The notes under the pieces are model-generated. The model ran no database searches. It saw only the letters and a list, made by a program, of their open reading frames with translations, and had not been told where the DNA came from. From Bacteroidota bacterium (GTDB lineage: Bacteria > Bacteroidota > Bacteroidia > Bacteroidales > Bacteroidaceae): a stretch of 53,283 nt of DNA. Each line of letters starts with the position of its first letter. Within the stretch, counting starts at the first letter, position 1. Of the stretch, positions 25,701 to 33,456 are shown one piece after another. The stretch is taken from the NCBI GenBank assembly GCA_023425865.1, contig JAFABV010000038.1, forward strand, positions 1-53,283, read 5' to 3'. A program made the translations under genes and the position numbers.

Positions 25701-27049
25701 TGCCCATGGCCGTGTCGCAGTCGGCCGGTGCCGAGGTGCAGCGGCCGCTGGCAACGGTGGTCATCGGCGGACTGTTCTCGGCCACCGTCCTCACGCTCTT
25801 TGTCATCCCCATCCTCTATAGTCTGGAGGAACGGCTTGGGCGCGGGATGAGCGGCATCAAGGGACAGCGGATGCTTGCCATGATTGCAATAGGCATGACC
25901 GCGATGGGTGTACGAGCACAGGAGCCGCTGTCGCTCGATTCGGCTGTGGCGCGGGCATTGGCCAATTATCCGGCTGTCAGGGCTGCACACCTCGAGATTG
26001 CCGGACAGCAGGCGCTGCAAAGAGCGGCACGCGACATCGGCCCCACCGAGGTGTCGACGAGCGGCGAGGAGTTGGGGCGCGGCAGCGACGGCGTGTGGAC
26101 GCTGGTGGCTGTGCGCCAGAACCTCGATATCCTGGCCATCGGTGCCCGCAGCGCCTATCAGCGGCAGCGCGTGGCGGTGGCCACGACGGCGACAAGGGTG
26201 GCCGAGACCGAACTGACCCGCCAGGTGAGCATCGACTATGCCATGGCCTTTGTGGCCGAGCGGAGGCTGAGGGTCTACGCGCGCCTCGACTCGCTCTGCC
26301 GAGACCTGGAAGAGGCGGCACGGCTGCGCTACGAGACGCAGGCCTCCTCGCGACTGGAGTATGTGTCGGCCATGGCACAGGCCCGGCAGATGGCCATCAA
26401 CAAGCGACAGGCCGAGAACGACCAGACGATTGCCCTGCTCAACCTGAACCGATGGATGGGTGGCGACAAGCATTATCGACCCGACGACCGCCTCGACGCC
26501 CTCGACCCGCTGCCCCGGCAGGGGGAGCCGTCGCTCGCGCCGATGCTCCAGCTGGCCGACGAGCAGGTGAGACTGGCCGAGGCTCGGTGGAAGATGGAAC
26601 GGGCCGAGGCCCTGCCCAAACTCTTCGTCGAGGTGGGCAGTCAGAAGATTGGCTCTGCGACGGGGTATTTCTCTTATCAGGTGGGCGTGAGCTTCCCGCT
26701 CTTCGGACAAGCGCAGCGGGGCAGGACGCGGGCGGCGGCCATCGAGCGCGACAAGGCTGTGGAAGACCGACGGGCGCAGCAACTGGCCTGGACCACCGGC
26801 CGCAAGACCCTCGGCGAGACCTATCGCAAGTGGGCGGCCAGCGTAGACTATTATCAGACCACGGCCCTGCCTGTGGCGCGCGAGCAGCAGGCCACGGCGG
26901 TGCTCTCCTATCGTGAAGGGGCGGCCGACTATATGGAGCTGGTGCAGAACCTGCGCGAGGCTACACGCACCGAGCTCGACTACTGGGATGCCTATGCCGA
27001 GTGTCTGGCGGCGAGGTTCAATTATCTGTATTTTACTGACAAACAATAG
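22706..27049 (+). CDS. CzcA-type heavy-metal RND pump fused to a TolC/CzcC-like outer-membrane channel
   Basis: The 1447-residue protein is a fusion. Residues 1 to about 1040 are a heavy-metal RND transporter: VDSTPDITNNQVQV near the N terminus, DFGIIVDGAVIIVEG with D398 and D404 in transmembrane helix 4, and FSQPVELRFNELLTGVRQDV, the CzcA-type (Zn/Co/Cd/Ni) rather than CusA-type porter motif. A second signal-like helix begins near residue 1056 (MLAMIAIGMTAMGVRA, then QEP). About 390 residues of outer-membrane factor with two TolC-like repeats follow. The start is at MIHSIIRFSIQHKF; an in-frame ATG at 22670 is less likely. It forms a tripartite efflux system with the adaptor nine bases downstream. 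The region is clearly more GC-rich than its surroundings. Confidence 0.92.
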   Translation: MIHSIIRFSIQHKFIVLLLLVLIVGGGLYSLSTINVDSTPDITNNQVQVITVAENLSTADIEQYVTYPIELAMANLPGVEDIRSVSRFGLSVVTIVFRERMGTYEPRQLVHEKIEEVKDEIPDGFGSPEIGPITTGLGEIYQYTLVPRDTTRYTAQELRTIQDWIVKRQLAMIPGVVEVNSFGGSIKQYEVALNPQRLLALRTTIGEVMEALHKNNVNTGGAYIEKNHTANFIRGEGLVKSLDDIRNIVVKQQGGVPVLVGDVADDMRFGAQVRYGAFTQDGREAVGGTIMMLKGANSAKVVAAVKDRIATIQKSLPPGIEIRPFLDRSELIQRTTSTVARNLAEGALIVVLVLVLLLGSVRGGLIAASVIPLSLLFAFILMRVFGVWANLMSLGAIDFGIIVDGAVIIVEGIVAETRRRLAATTAPLTARAMDDISYRSAATMMHSAFFGQLIILIVFAPIVFLSGISGKMFAPMAYTFSFAVLGALILCLTYVPMVSAVVMRPTTRPQSLLARMERGVERMSERLMAALVARYHPWLVRAVRHRTAVLVAAAMLLAGAGVTFARMGGEFIPSLDEGDIAMQTFLRPGSALTETIEREKEVERLLLDNFPEVKTVCARIGVADIPTDPMGFDYTDSFIILEKDRSRWTSAKTKEELIEKMKQKLSELPGLNFSFSQPVELRFNELLTGVRQDVAVKLYGEDLHELNRLGQQMVDIISRIPGTADVALERTDGLPQITVSYDRQRLARYGLDIEKLNTYVSSAFAGGKAGVVFEGEKRFDLVVRLAPSFRGSLDDVRALYVDTPDGQQIPLGEVADVSYQPGPMQISRDRASRRISVGVNVRGTDVESMVASIRQQLDRQLKLPAGYHLAYGGEFENLQEAKARLAVVLPVAMALIFILLYFALKSVRQSLMIYMAVPMAAIGGVLALALRGMPFSISAGVGFIVLFGVAVLNGLVLVNRFNTLKAEGMDNLNRRILTGTRERIRPILLTAAAAMLGFMPMAVSQSAGAEVQRPLATVVIGGLFSATVLTLFVIPILYSLEERLGRGMSGIKGQRMLAMIAIGMTAMGVRAQEPLSLDSAVARALANYPAVRAAHLEIAGQQALQRAARDIGPTEVSTSGEELGRGSDGVWTLVAVRQNLDILAIGARSAYQRQRVAVATTATRVAETELTRQVSIDYAMAFVAERRLRVYARLDSLCRDLEEAARLRYETQASSRLEYVSAMAQARQMAINKRQAENDQTIALLNLNRWMGGDKHYRPDDRLDALDPLPRQGEPSLAPMLQLADEQVRLAEARWKMERAEALPKLFVEVGSQKIGSATGYFSYQVGVSFPLFGQAQRGRTRAAAIERDKAVEDRRAQQLAWTTGRKTLGETYRKWAASVDYYQTTALPVAREQQATAVLSYREGAADYMELVQNLREATRTELDYWDAYAECLAARFNYLYFTDKQ

Positions 27050-27057
27050 CAAACAAG

Positions 27058-28227
27058 ATGAAAAATCGTTCTTACAATATATTATTGACGGGCCTCACGG
27101 CTCTTGTGATAACAGCCTGCGGAGGCCGCAACGGCACCGCCGAAAGCATACGGGCCCAGGAGACGGCCGAGGAACAGCAAGCCATGACCGATGTGGAACT
27201 GACCGCGGCGCAGGTCGAGAAGCTGGGCATACGCCTCGGCCCGCTGCCACAGCACGACTTTGCCGGGCGGCTGGCGGCCAGCGGCACCATTGTCTCGGCA
27301 CCTCAGGGTGAGGCCTTGGTCACCTCGTATATGGGTGCCAACATCAGGCGCATCGTGGTGAGCGAGGGGCAGGAGGTGAGGCGCGGACAGGTGGTGGCCT
27401 GGCTGACGCATCCCGACATCCTCGACATGCAGTCGCGCTATCTCTCGGCCTACAACAGGCTGACGTTCATGGCGCAGGAATACCAGCGGCAGAAGACCCT
27501 CGCCGCCAACAACGTGGGGGCGGGACGAGAGTGGCAGAAGACGCAGTCGGAATACCGGGCGCTGCAAGGGGAGGTGCAGACCACGGCGGCGCAGCTCCGG
27601 CTGCTGGGCGTGAACCTGCAGGCGCTGCGTGGCGGCAAGACCACGACGATGATTCCTGTGGTGAGTCCCATCGCCGGAACGGTGGAACAGATCATGATGA
27701 AGACGGGGCAGTTTGCCGACCCGCAGCAGCCTATGATGCGGGTGGTGAGCACCTCGGGGCGATTGGCCGACCTGCTGGTGTATGAGAAAGACATCGACAA
27801 GGTGAAGGCGGGCCAGCGTGTCGACCTTTGGCCGGCCACCCCCGACGGCCAGCCGATGAGGGGTGTGGTGCTGTCGGTAGGCCAGACGCTTGATGCCGAG
27901 GCCAAGGCGGTGCATGTGCGTGTGAGCATCGGTGCCGCTCGAGGACTGGTGACGGGGATGTATGTTCGTGGTGAGATTGCGGCCGCCCCGCGCCGGAGCA
28001 CAGCCATTCTGCAGGACGGGCTCGTCGCGGAGGATGGCAAGACCTATCTCTTCACCGCCACGCGCCGCCAGAAAGGATGGGTGTTCCATCCGGTGGAGGT
28101 GAGCAAGGGCATGGAAGAGGGCGGCATGGCCGAAGTCAGGACAGCCGTCGGCGGCCAGGTGGCGCTCACGGGCGCCTACGACCTGATGTCGGAGATGAAG
28201 AAGGGAGAGACCGGAGAACACGACTAG
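27058..28227 (+). CDS. RND efflux periplasmic adaptor lipoprotein (CzcB/CusB-like)
   Basis: The 389-residue protein begins with a lipoprotein signal ending LVITAC, with the lipidated Cys at residue 21. The membrane-fusion-protein layout follows: a beta-barrel start (VELTAAQVEKLGIRLGPLP), a biotinyl-lipoyl-like half (GTIVSAPQGEALVTSYMGAN and VSEGQEVRRGQVVAWL), a helical hairpin (residues about 120-200), and the returning lipoyl half (VVSPIAGTVEQIMMKTGQFA). It bridges the RND pump and the fused outer-membrane channel. It starts eight bases after the pump stop, so it is in the same operon. A GC-rich hairpin at 28275-28294 follows. Confidence 0.92.
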   Translation: MKNRSYNILLTGLTALVITACGGRNGTAESIRAQETAEEQQAMTDVELTAAQVEKLGIRLGPLPQHDFAGRLAASGTIVSAPQGEALVTSYMGANIRRIVVSEGQEVRRGQVVAWLTHPDILDMQSRYLSAYNRLTFMAQEYQRQKTLAANNVGAGREWQKTQSEYRALQGEVQTTAAQLRLLGVNLQALRGGKTTTMIPVVSPIAGTVEQIMMKTGQFADPQQPMMRVVSTSGRLADLLVYEKDIDKVKAGQRVDLWPATPDGQPMRGVVLSVGQTLDAEAKAVHVRVSIGAARGLVTGMYVRGEIAAAPRRSTAILQDGLVAEDGKTYLFTATRRQKGWVFHPVEVSKGMEEGGMAEVRTAVGGQVALTGAYDLMSEMKKGETGEHD

Positions 28228-28274
28228 AAGTTTGATGTAACATCGTGTGAGGCAATGGATGGGCCCTACCCCGA

Positions 28275-28294
28275 CCCTCCCCGTGGGGGGAGGG
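28275..28294 (+). terminator. GC-rich hairpin after the efflux operon
   Basis: CCCTCCCC pairs with GGGGAGGG around a short loop, 47 bases after the adaptor stop codon. No T-run follows, so it is a weak terminator candidate. The remaining gene-free stretch to 28626 holds the palindromes listed below. Confidence 0.4.
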
Positions 28295-28473
28295 AGAGCC
28301 ATCCGGCACGTTCAGATAACACGGAACATCGCTGCGCGAGGGGTGGATAAAAAGGAAACTGCAACAAGGTCATGCGACTGGTTCTGGCAACGCATGGCAT
28401 GGGGTTGCCTCCATGCCATCTTCGGAAACCCTTTGACTTCTTGCAGAGTTTGTCTATTCGGCGCAAACTCAAA

Positions 28474-28523
28474 CACGGTTGGCACGTCATGTCACCCTAT
28501 GGGCGACATTCGTGCCAACCGTG
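28474..28523. repeat. 50-nt double-stem palindrome (copy 2)
   Basis: CACGGTTGGCACG pairs perfectly with CGTGCCAACCGTG. Inside, ATGTC pairs with GACAT and CCC with GGG around TAT, so nearly the whole 50 bases can fold. It is the inverse of the copy at 21154-21203. Confidence 0.88.
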
Positions 28524-28539
28524 CCCTATCAGACGTTCG

Positions 28540-28615
28540 TCCCCTTCGGGGAATCCGAATCCTGATATGCCGTATTAGTTCTTTTGTATCAAACAGTTAT
28601 CCCCTTCGGGGAATA
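28540..28615. repeat. pair of TCCCCTTCGGGGA palindromes
   Basis: The same 13-base palindrome occurs at 28540-28552 and 28600-28612; the second is extended to TATCCCCTTCGGGGAATA. They are 60 bases apart between the long palindrome and the stop codon of the next, convergent gene. They could act as simple terminators. Confidence 0.7.
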
Positions 28616-28626
28616 CAGGTTGGTGT

Positions 28627-30648
28627 TTATTTGTTGCAAGACGCTACCGCTTTCTGTGCCATTTCTAAGGGGAAGTACTCTGGGTCGAAGCGGCAGTCGA
28701 GCCATTCCATGAATCTCTGGGCGGAGGTGGAATATGGTCTGTCCATGGCCTCGCAGAGCTCCTGATAGCCGGGTAAGGCTCCGCAGTCCTCGAGTGGGCA
28801 GGCTCGCTCGCCAGCCAACAACTTCACTTCCTTCTTCTGACGGTCGTACTCGGCCGAGGCGATGAGCTTGACGGTGTGCATCCAGCTGTCACCGAAGTCA
28901 TATTCGAAAGTCATTTTGTCACCTACCTTGGAAAGCAGTTCACCGATGCAGTATTTCTTCCCGTCACGACTGCCACTCCCCGCTATATCGCGTGCGGTCT
29001 CATGGATAGATGTGGAGTAGTAGGTGGATGAAAGGCCGTGCCTGACAATGAACTGATGCAAATGGTCCTCATTCCAACCCATGGCCAGGATGATGACGGC
29101 GGCCAAGGATGATAGCGTGAGGTTGGACGGAACCTCCACCTCGCGCCAGATGGCGGGTTTGATGTAGTCGAGCTCGATACGCAGCGTGTATGCTTTCACA
29201 TCCAGCATCGGCTTGTAGATGGCCTTGCTTTGCTCTGCCCAGCCATCGTATTCCTGCCGACTGTAGTCGTCGGGGTTAAAGTCGGGGTCTGCCATTTCTT
29301 CTGCATCTTCCCACTCTTCCTCGTCATCATCCCACTCTTCCTCGTCATCTTCCAAACAGTACAGCAACATATCTTCGCCACTCTCCTCGTAAAGTGTGCC
29401 AAGTTCGGCATTCTTGATCGACTTGCGCACTTCATTGATGCCCCCCGAGACAATAATGGGCGGAATCTTATACTTTCCGTAGAGTTTGATGATGAGTGGT
29501 TTGAGTTCGACGGCGCGGGTGTGTATGCAGCAAAATACAAGCATGTCGAGCAATTTCTCATCAAAGACGGTCGTGCCGCTGCCCATGGGGAAGTAGCAGT
29601 TGAGCACGTCGGCCAGCCATTGCTGCGCATCCTTGAGTAGTGCTAAGTTGAACATGGGCATGTGAGCCACGGCCACGGCTACCTGGCCTTTGCAGTTGCT
29701 GAACAGTCCCGGCTCCTTCATGTATGCCAGTAGCATAGGCAGTTCGTGCTGGGTGATCAGACGTGAGAGGATGGCGGCAGGCATGTCGTCGAGACCGTCT
29801 TCCGTGAAGAATATGTCATAGAAGTTACGGGATTGGCGCAGTATTTCAAGTATGACAGGCACGCACTCCGTCAGCCGGAAGCGCTCTATCAGGGCGAGGG
29901 CAGCTTGCAGGCCGAACGGATAACCAGCATTTTCGGTGTCGTGCCAATCTGCCAAGTGGGCGTACAGCAGGCGTGTGAGTTGCTCGGAGAGTTTTTCGTG
30001 CTCCCACGACGACAGGTTTTCGCACAGGTCTTTGTAAGTCTTGTTCGATCTGTAATCATCATTGTCGCCGGGCATGAGTGCAGACAGCGTGCTGTCAATG
30101 GTATCTGCCTGTGCCAATGGGGCATAGTCGGGTGCCTGGTAATGGTAGTGAGAGTTGTCATTTTCGGCCATGATACGCGCCATCTTGTCTTTATCCATGA
30201 AAGTCTTGCTAAATAGCTCTTTCTGTTGTTTTGTCAGCGGCTTGCCGTTCAGCTTTTCGGCAATTTTCAGCAATTGGTCAATATGTTCATTCTCGCTCCT
30301 GTCCTCATCGTCAAACAACGAGAGCTGCTGGGGAGCCTTGGACTCCCCTTTGCCCATGAGTTGGAGCATCTCTGCAATCACCTCATCTTCTGCCAGGTCG
30401 GGGTTGGCCGTCAGCTGCTTGCTGAGTTTCAAGTCAATGCTTTCATAACAGAACTGTACCTGCGTTTTGAAAAGCCCCATCCGGGTACGGTCGTCAATGC
30501 TTTCGGCAATGAGATAGTTGGACAGGCATTCGTCGTAGGCATGGTAGGAGGCACGTGTGACGACCTTCAGTTTGATGAGCCTTGACAGGTGTTCTTCGAT
30601 GAACTCACACAGGTTTTCATATCTTTCTGTATTGAATCTCTTGCTCAT
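28627..30648 (-). CDS. large protein with C-terminal plasmid pRiA4b ORF-3-like domain
   Basis: The 673-residue protein has a mostly helical N-terminal part. A very acidic stretch (residues about 430-455, runs of D/E with W) follows, and a C-terminal pRiA4b ORF-3-like domain (PF07929) covers about residues 483-660. That domain shows YTLRIELDYIKPAIWREVEV, MGWNEDHLHQF, then GDKMTFEYDFGDSWMHTVKL and ACPLEDCGALPGYQEL. The family is widespread, often linked to mobile or plasmid DNA, and has no established function. I chose the ATG at 30648 (MSKRFNTERYENL) because a -7 box lies at 30687-30696, which leaves a 5'-UTR of about 34 bases, and the upstream in-frame extension is not protein-like. It stands alone between the efflux operon and ssrA. 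Confidence 0.85.
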   Translation of the reverse strand: MSKRFNTERYENLCEFIEEHLSRLIKLKVVTRASYHAYDECLSNYLIAESIDDRTRMGLFKTQVQFCYESIDLKLSKQLTANPDLAEDEVIAEMLQLMGKGESKAPQQLSLFDDEDRSENEHIDQLLKIAEKLNGKPLTKQQKELFSKTFMDKDKMARIMAENDNSHYHYQAPDYAPLAQADTIDSTLSALMPGDNDDYRSNKTYKDLCENLSSWEHEKLSEQLTRLLYAHLADWHDTENAGYPFGLQAALALIERFRLTECVPVILEILRQSRNFYDIFFTEDGLDDMPAAILSRLITQHELPMLLAYMKEPGLFSNCKGQVAVAVAHMPMFNLALLKDAQQWLADVLNCYFPMGSGTTVFDEKLLDMLVFCCIHTRAVELKPLIIKLYGKYKIPPIIVSGGINEVRKSIKNAELGTLYEESGEDMLLYCLEDDEEEWDDDEEEWEDAEEMADPDFNPDDYSRQEYDGWAEQSKAIYKPMLDVKAYTLRIELDYIKPAIWREVEVPSNLTLSSLAAVIILAMGWNEDHLHQFIVRHGLSSTYYSTSIHETARDIAGSGSRDGKKYCIGELLSKVGDKMTFEYDFGDSWMHTVKLIASAEYDRQKKEVKLLAGERACPLEDCGALPGYQELCEAMDRPYSTSAQRFMEWLDCRFDPEYFPLEMAQKAVASCNK

Positions 30649-30686
30649 ATAGTCAGAGTGTTTTGAAAGGATAATTATTATTGTCT

Positions 30687-30696
30687 GGCAAATATA
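30687..30696 (-). promoter_or_regulatory. -7 box for the pRiA4b-domain gene
   Basis: The minus strand reads TATATTTGCC, 39 bases before the chosen start codon. It supports the start at 30648 over the ATG at 30711, which lies upstream of the box. Confidence 0.55.
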
Positions 30697-30821
30697 CGAA
30701 TAAAAAAACATGTATCGGCCAGTAAGTCCGTTTTTCTTGCTTCAAGCGTTATTCTAAGGTTAGATCGTCTTTGCAGTCCTACTAAAAATCGTTATACCTC
30801 CTTAAAATAAAGTCAATATGC

Positions 30822-30853
30822 TTGGCAGGTTCTACAATTAATTGTACATTTGC
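30822..30853 (+). promoter_or_regulatory. ssrA promoter
   Basis: TTG at 30822-30824 is followed by 19 bases and then TACATTTGCA (30844-30853), an almost ideal Bacteroidetes promoter. Transcription would start near 30858, giving a precursor with about 110 bases ahead of the mature tmRNA. Confidence 0.75.
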
Positions 30854-30967
30854 ACGCGAAAGAGTTGTCGGCACATTAGTCGGTGCAGGCAGACAGCGGT
30901 CTGCGCGTTGTCATGTGTGGCACTCGCCGTCTTTGAGTATGTTGCGTCTCAGCACATCATTTTATAT

Positions 30968-31363
30968 GGGGTTGACTGGATTTGACAGCAGGATGAGATG
31001 GTATGTAAGCACGCGGAGCCTCGATGGCTAGCTCCTTAATCTGAGTGATCAAAAATTTAATTGGCGAAAAGAATTACGCTCTCGCTGCCTAATCGAAGTA
31101 CAGTAGATTACTGGCTTTATCCCGTCACCAGGTGATGGGACGAGACACCGCTCCAAGGATGTTGTTCCGAATCTGAGGGTCAAGTGGTGCAGGTAAATCG
31201 GAAATAGCCCTCGTAGGCCTCGATGCGTGGGTGAGATTTAGAGGCTAAGGTGCCGGTTGGTGGTCCAGGTCTTGCCGTCACACGAAAACCAAAGGCTGGA
31301 ATAAGCGTGTAGAAAGCGTATGGTTTCCCTGTTTGGACGCGGGTTCGATTCCCGCCAGCTCCA
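30968..31363 (+). ncRNA. ssrA: transfer-messenger RNA (tmRNA)
   Basis: The 5' end GGGGTTGACTGG and 3' end GGTTCGATTCCCGCCAGCTC form the tRNA-like domain. The seven acceptor pairs match, with G-U pairs at positions 3 and 5, and the discriminator A is at 31363. The CCA is not encoded. The tag frame starts at GGC (31063) and reads GEKNYALAA, then TAA at 31090-31092, which fits Bacteroidales tags ending ALAA. The remainder forms the pseudoknot region. It rescues stalled ribosomes and marks the unfinished proteins for proteolysis. A strong promoter and a terminator flank it. Confidence 0.96.
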
Positions 31364-31378
31364 CAGAGTTTCAGTAAG

Positions 31379-31407
31379 AGGATAGGTCATAAGGCCTGTC
31401 CTTTTTT
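31379..31407 (+). terminator. ssrA intrinsic terminator
   Basis: AGGATAGGTC pairs with GGCCTGTCCT (10 pairs including G-U) around ATAA, followed by TTTTT. It lies 15 bases after the tmRNA 3' end. Confidence 0.85.
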
Positions 31408-32210
31408 GCTTTAATGCCTGTTACAATCGGGGTGAGAAGTTTTCCTCCGCTCGCCTTCGGTGAATCTTAGAATATCTTTAGAATATCGGCAACGTTGCCT
31501 GCTTATCGCAAAATAGGGGTAGAGGCCTCGTTAGCGAGTCCCATCTTAGAATATCCTACCACCAAGGATGCTATCGAGTGGTGAGCAATAGTGGCTGTGA
31601 GTATGGTGTTGGAGTAAGTAGAGGTTGTTTTGTGTGGCACACAAGAGTTGATTTTTTTGGCACGCAGAGCCGCAGAGAGATTAGAGTTGTGCATCTTCGA
31701 TGCAGAGGGGGGCAGAGAGGGCCGATGGCCTGAGGAGGAATGGAGAATGGGAGTAATCGCACGCAGGTTCCGTGGCATCCGCCCATCGCAAAGCGATGCT
31801 CCGTACTATCAAAGTGTACCGAATGGCAATTCCGAAAATTCCGTGCTTTCCGTGTTGAAAATAACCATGCGAGGTGGCATGGTTTAGCACGCAGAGTTTT
31901 GCCTCTTCGGGGTAGCACATGGGAGCATTCTCTGCAGTGATATTCTCCTATATTCTGAGAATCGCCAAGGGCGAGCGGAGGAAAAGCAAGGAAGCCATGT
32001 CTCCCTATCGACTGGGCGCGCTCGGGGTGAGAAGGGTTTCTCCGCTCGCCTTCGGCGAAACTCAAAATACTCTGTGCCTCTGCGTGCCAAAAAACTGCCC
32101 TGTGTGAAATAACCGCGCCTGCATGCCCGAAGAGAATAACCGCCATGACGATATTACACTGTGTACAGCTTTGAAACGGCACCGCTCGATAGTTGAGAGC
32201 CATCGAGGGG
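31408..32210. other. gene-free region with short GC-rich repeats
   Basis: No credible gene is present. The motif TCCTCCGCTCGCCTTCGG or its complement occurs at 31443-31460, 31965-31982 (reverse) and 32037-32056, and again at 13876-13893. CACGCAGAG-type words recur near 31660, 31889 and 32080 (reverse). These look like worn copies of a dispersed repeat. 32600-32840 also shows nothing I can name. Confidence 0.5.
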
Positions 32211-32217
32211 CGTGAAG

Positions 32218-32590
32218 TAAACTTGGATAACCCTCAGAAAGGTGGTATCGTGGGCGGATGACACTTCTGGAGGCGTTGTTCCGCAATCGGGAAGGTATGG
32301 TATTAACACCTTTATCCATTTGTACTTCAGGAAGAAGGATGGGAGGGTTAAATACTTAAGCGCAGATGGTTTTATATTGAAACATAAAATGGTTCTATAT
32401 AGAAGTATAAAATGGTTTTATATAGAATCATCGGATGGTTTTATATAGAATTATCGGATAGTTCGGGTAGAAGCATCGAGTGTAGACGGGGAGATGGGGC
32501 AAGGATTACGGTGGACAAACTGAACAAGCAGGTAGATGTGGGTAGATGCCTCTTGCTTCATGTAATCGCGGCTACCTGCCGCGAGAGTAC
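32218..32590 (+). repeat. dispersed element A with an array of five palindromes at 23-bp period
   Basis: Palindrome units start at 32366, 32389, 32412, 32435 and 32458, each about 20 bases plus a three-base spacer (AAA, AAA, CGG, CGG); the fifth is degenerate. The unit is close to ATGGTTCTATATAGAACCAT. The whole segment matches the reverse complement of 47918-48275. Shared blocks are GGATAACCCTCAGAAAGG, TACTTCAGGAAGAA and GGTTAAATACTTAAG before the array, and GGAGATGGGGCAAGGATTAC, CTTGC and TCATGTAAT after it. Confidence 0.88.
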
Positions 32591-32840
32591 TGACGTAAGA
32601 CTTGATGTCTGAACCCAAGGTGCCTCAAATGCCGTGTCAGGAGCGTTATGGGCAAAGGTCATAACTTGTAGAACCTCATTATGGGGTGTCGAGAGTGAGA
32701 GACTCTCTTGTGCATACATGTGCAAGTGTATGCTTAGCCCTCACTGATGTGAGACTGTGCGTCACCATTTTCCCACGTGCTCACTTGTGGTGCTCAATCT
32801 TCACGTGTGTCATTCGTACCGCTTTATGGGGACTATAAAA

Positions 32841-32874
32841 CAAAAACGGAAACCCTTTGTATAAAGGATTTCCG
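32841..32874 (-). terminator. terminator of the secG/tRNA-His transcript
   Basis: On the minus strand a 12-pair hairpin with one mismatch (CGGAAATCCTTT...AAAGGGTTTCCG) is followed by TTTTTG. It lies 15 bases beyond the tRNA 3' end. Confidence 0.8.
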
Positions 32875-32888
32875 CTTGTTGTTAGCAG

Positions 32889-32962
32889 GGTGGAAGGTCG
32901 GACTCGAACCGACGACATTCAGAACCACAATCTGACGCTCTAACCAACTGAACTACGTCCAC
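32889..32962 (-). tRNA. tRNA-His (GTG anticodon)
   Basis: The minus strand folds as a cloverleaf: acceptor GTGGACG with CTTCCAC, D loop AGTTGGTTAGAG, anticodon loop TTGTGGT with GTG, and T arm GTCGGTTCGAGTCCGAC. The base before position 1 is G (32963) and the discriminator is C, both expected for tRNA-His. One acceptor pair (position 6) looks mismatched. CCA is not encoded. It lies 95 bases after secG in the same direction and before a terminator. Confidence 0.93.
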
Positions 32963-33057
32963 CGTGTTGAAATTGCTTTGTGTCTCAAAAGCGAGTGCAA
33001 AGGTAAGAGAATAATTTGAATCTACCAAAAAATCTCTTACCTTTTTTATTTGTTTTT

Positions 33058-33450
33058 TTATTTAGCCGGAGTAGCGGGGGTGTTTGCCGCAGGAGCGGTA
33101 GCAGGCTTCTGTGCGGCGCCCTGAGTCGGTGCGGTTTGCTGACCAGCCTGGAAACCGGGTGTGTTGGTGGGGTTAGTGGTCCGTGTCTCGGTAGCTGTCT
33201 GCTCCAGTACACTCTGGTCTGTTGAAGCTTGAGGTGCAGTGTGTGCACATACAATACTAAATACGACCATAGCAGCAGCGAGTCCCCATGTGGCCTTCTC
33301 GATGAAGTCAGTGGTCTTGCGCACGCCCATGATAGCATTAGACGACGAGAAGTTGCTTGCGAGACCACCTCCCTTAGATTCCTGAATGAGCACAATACCG
33401 ATCATCAGTATGGACACCAGGACAATAAGAACTACAAAAAATGTGTACAT
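33058..33450 (-). CDS. secG: preprotein translocase subunit SecG
   Basis: The 130-residue protein has two transmembrane helices (residues 3-21 and about 55-72) connected by the conserved loop IQESKGGGLASNFSSSNAIMG, cut here at residues 22-42. That loop is the signature of SecG. It assists SecYE in moving proteins across the inner membrane. A roughly 55-residue C-terminal tail rich in Pro, Thr, Ala and Gln follows the second helix; such low-complexity tails are frequent in Bacteroidales SecG. It starts six bases after the upstream helical-protein gene, so it belongs to the same transcript, and tRNA-His follows. Confidence 0.94.
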   Translation of the reverse strand: MYTFFVVLIVLVSILMIGIVLIQESKGGGLASNFSSSNAIMGVRKTTDFIEKATWGLAAAMVVFSIVCAHTAPQASTDQSVLEQTATETRTTNPTNTPGFQAGQQTAPTQGAAQKPATAPAANTPATPAK

Positions 33451-33456
33451 AATGTT

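Noticed and set aside
31571..32203. 210-codon minus-strand frame after ssrA
   Set aside because: It lies in the repeat-rich gene-free region; the product is not protein-like and shares pieces with other repeat copies.
32366..32476. Possible CRISPR or attC array from the 23-bp palindromes
   Set aside because: Spacers are only three bases, and there is no integrase or cas gene and no attC core structure.
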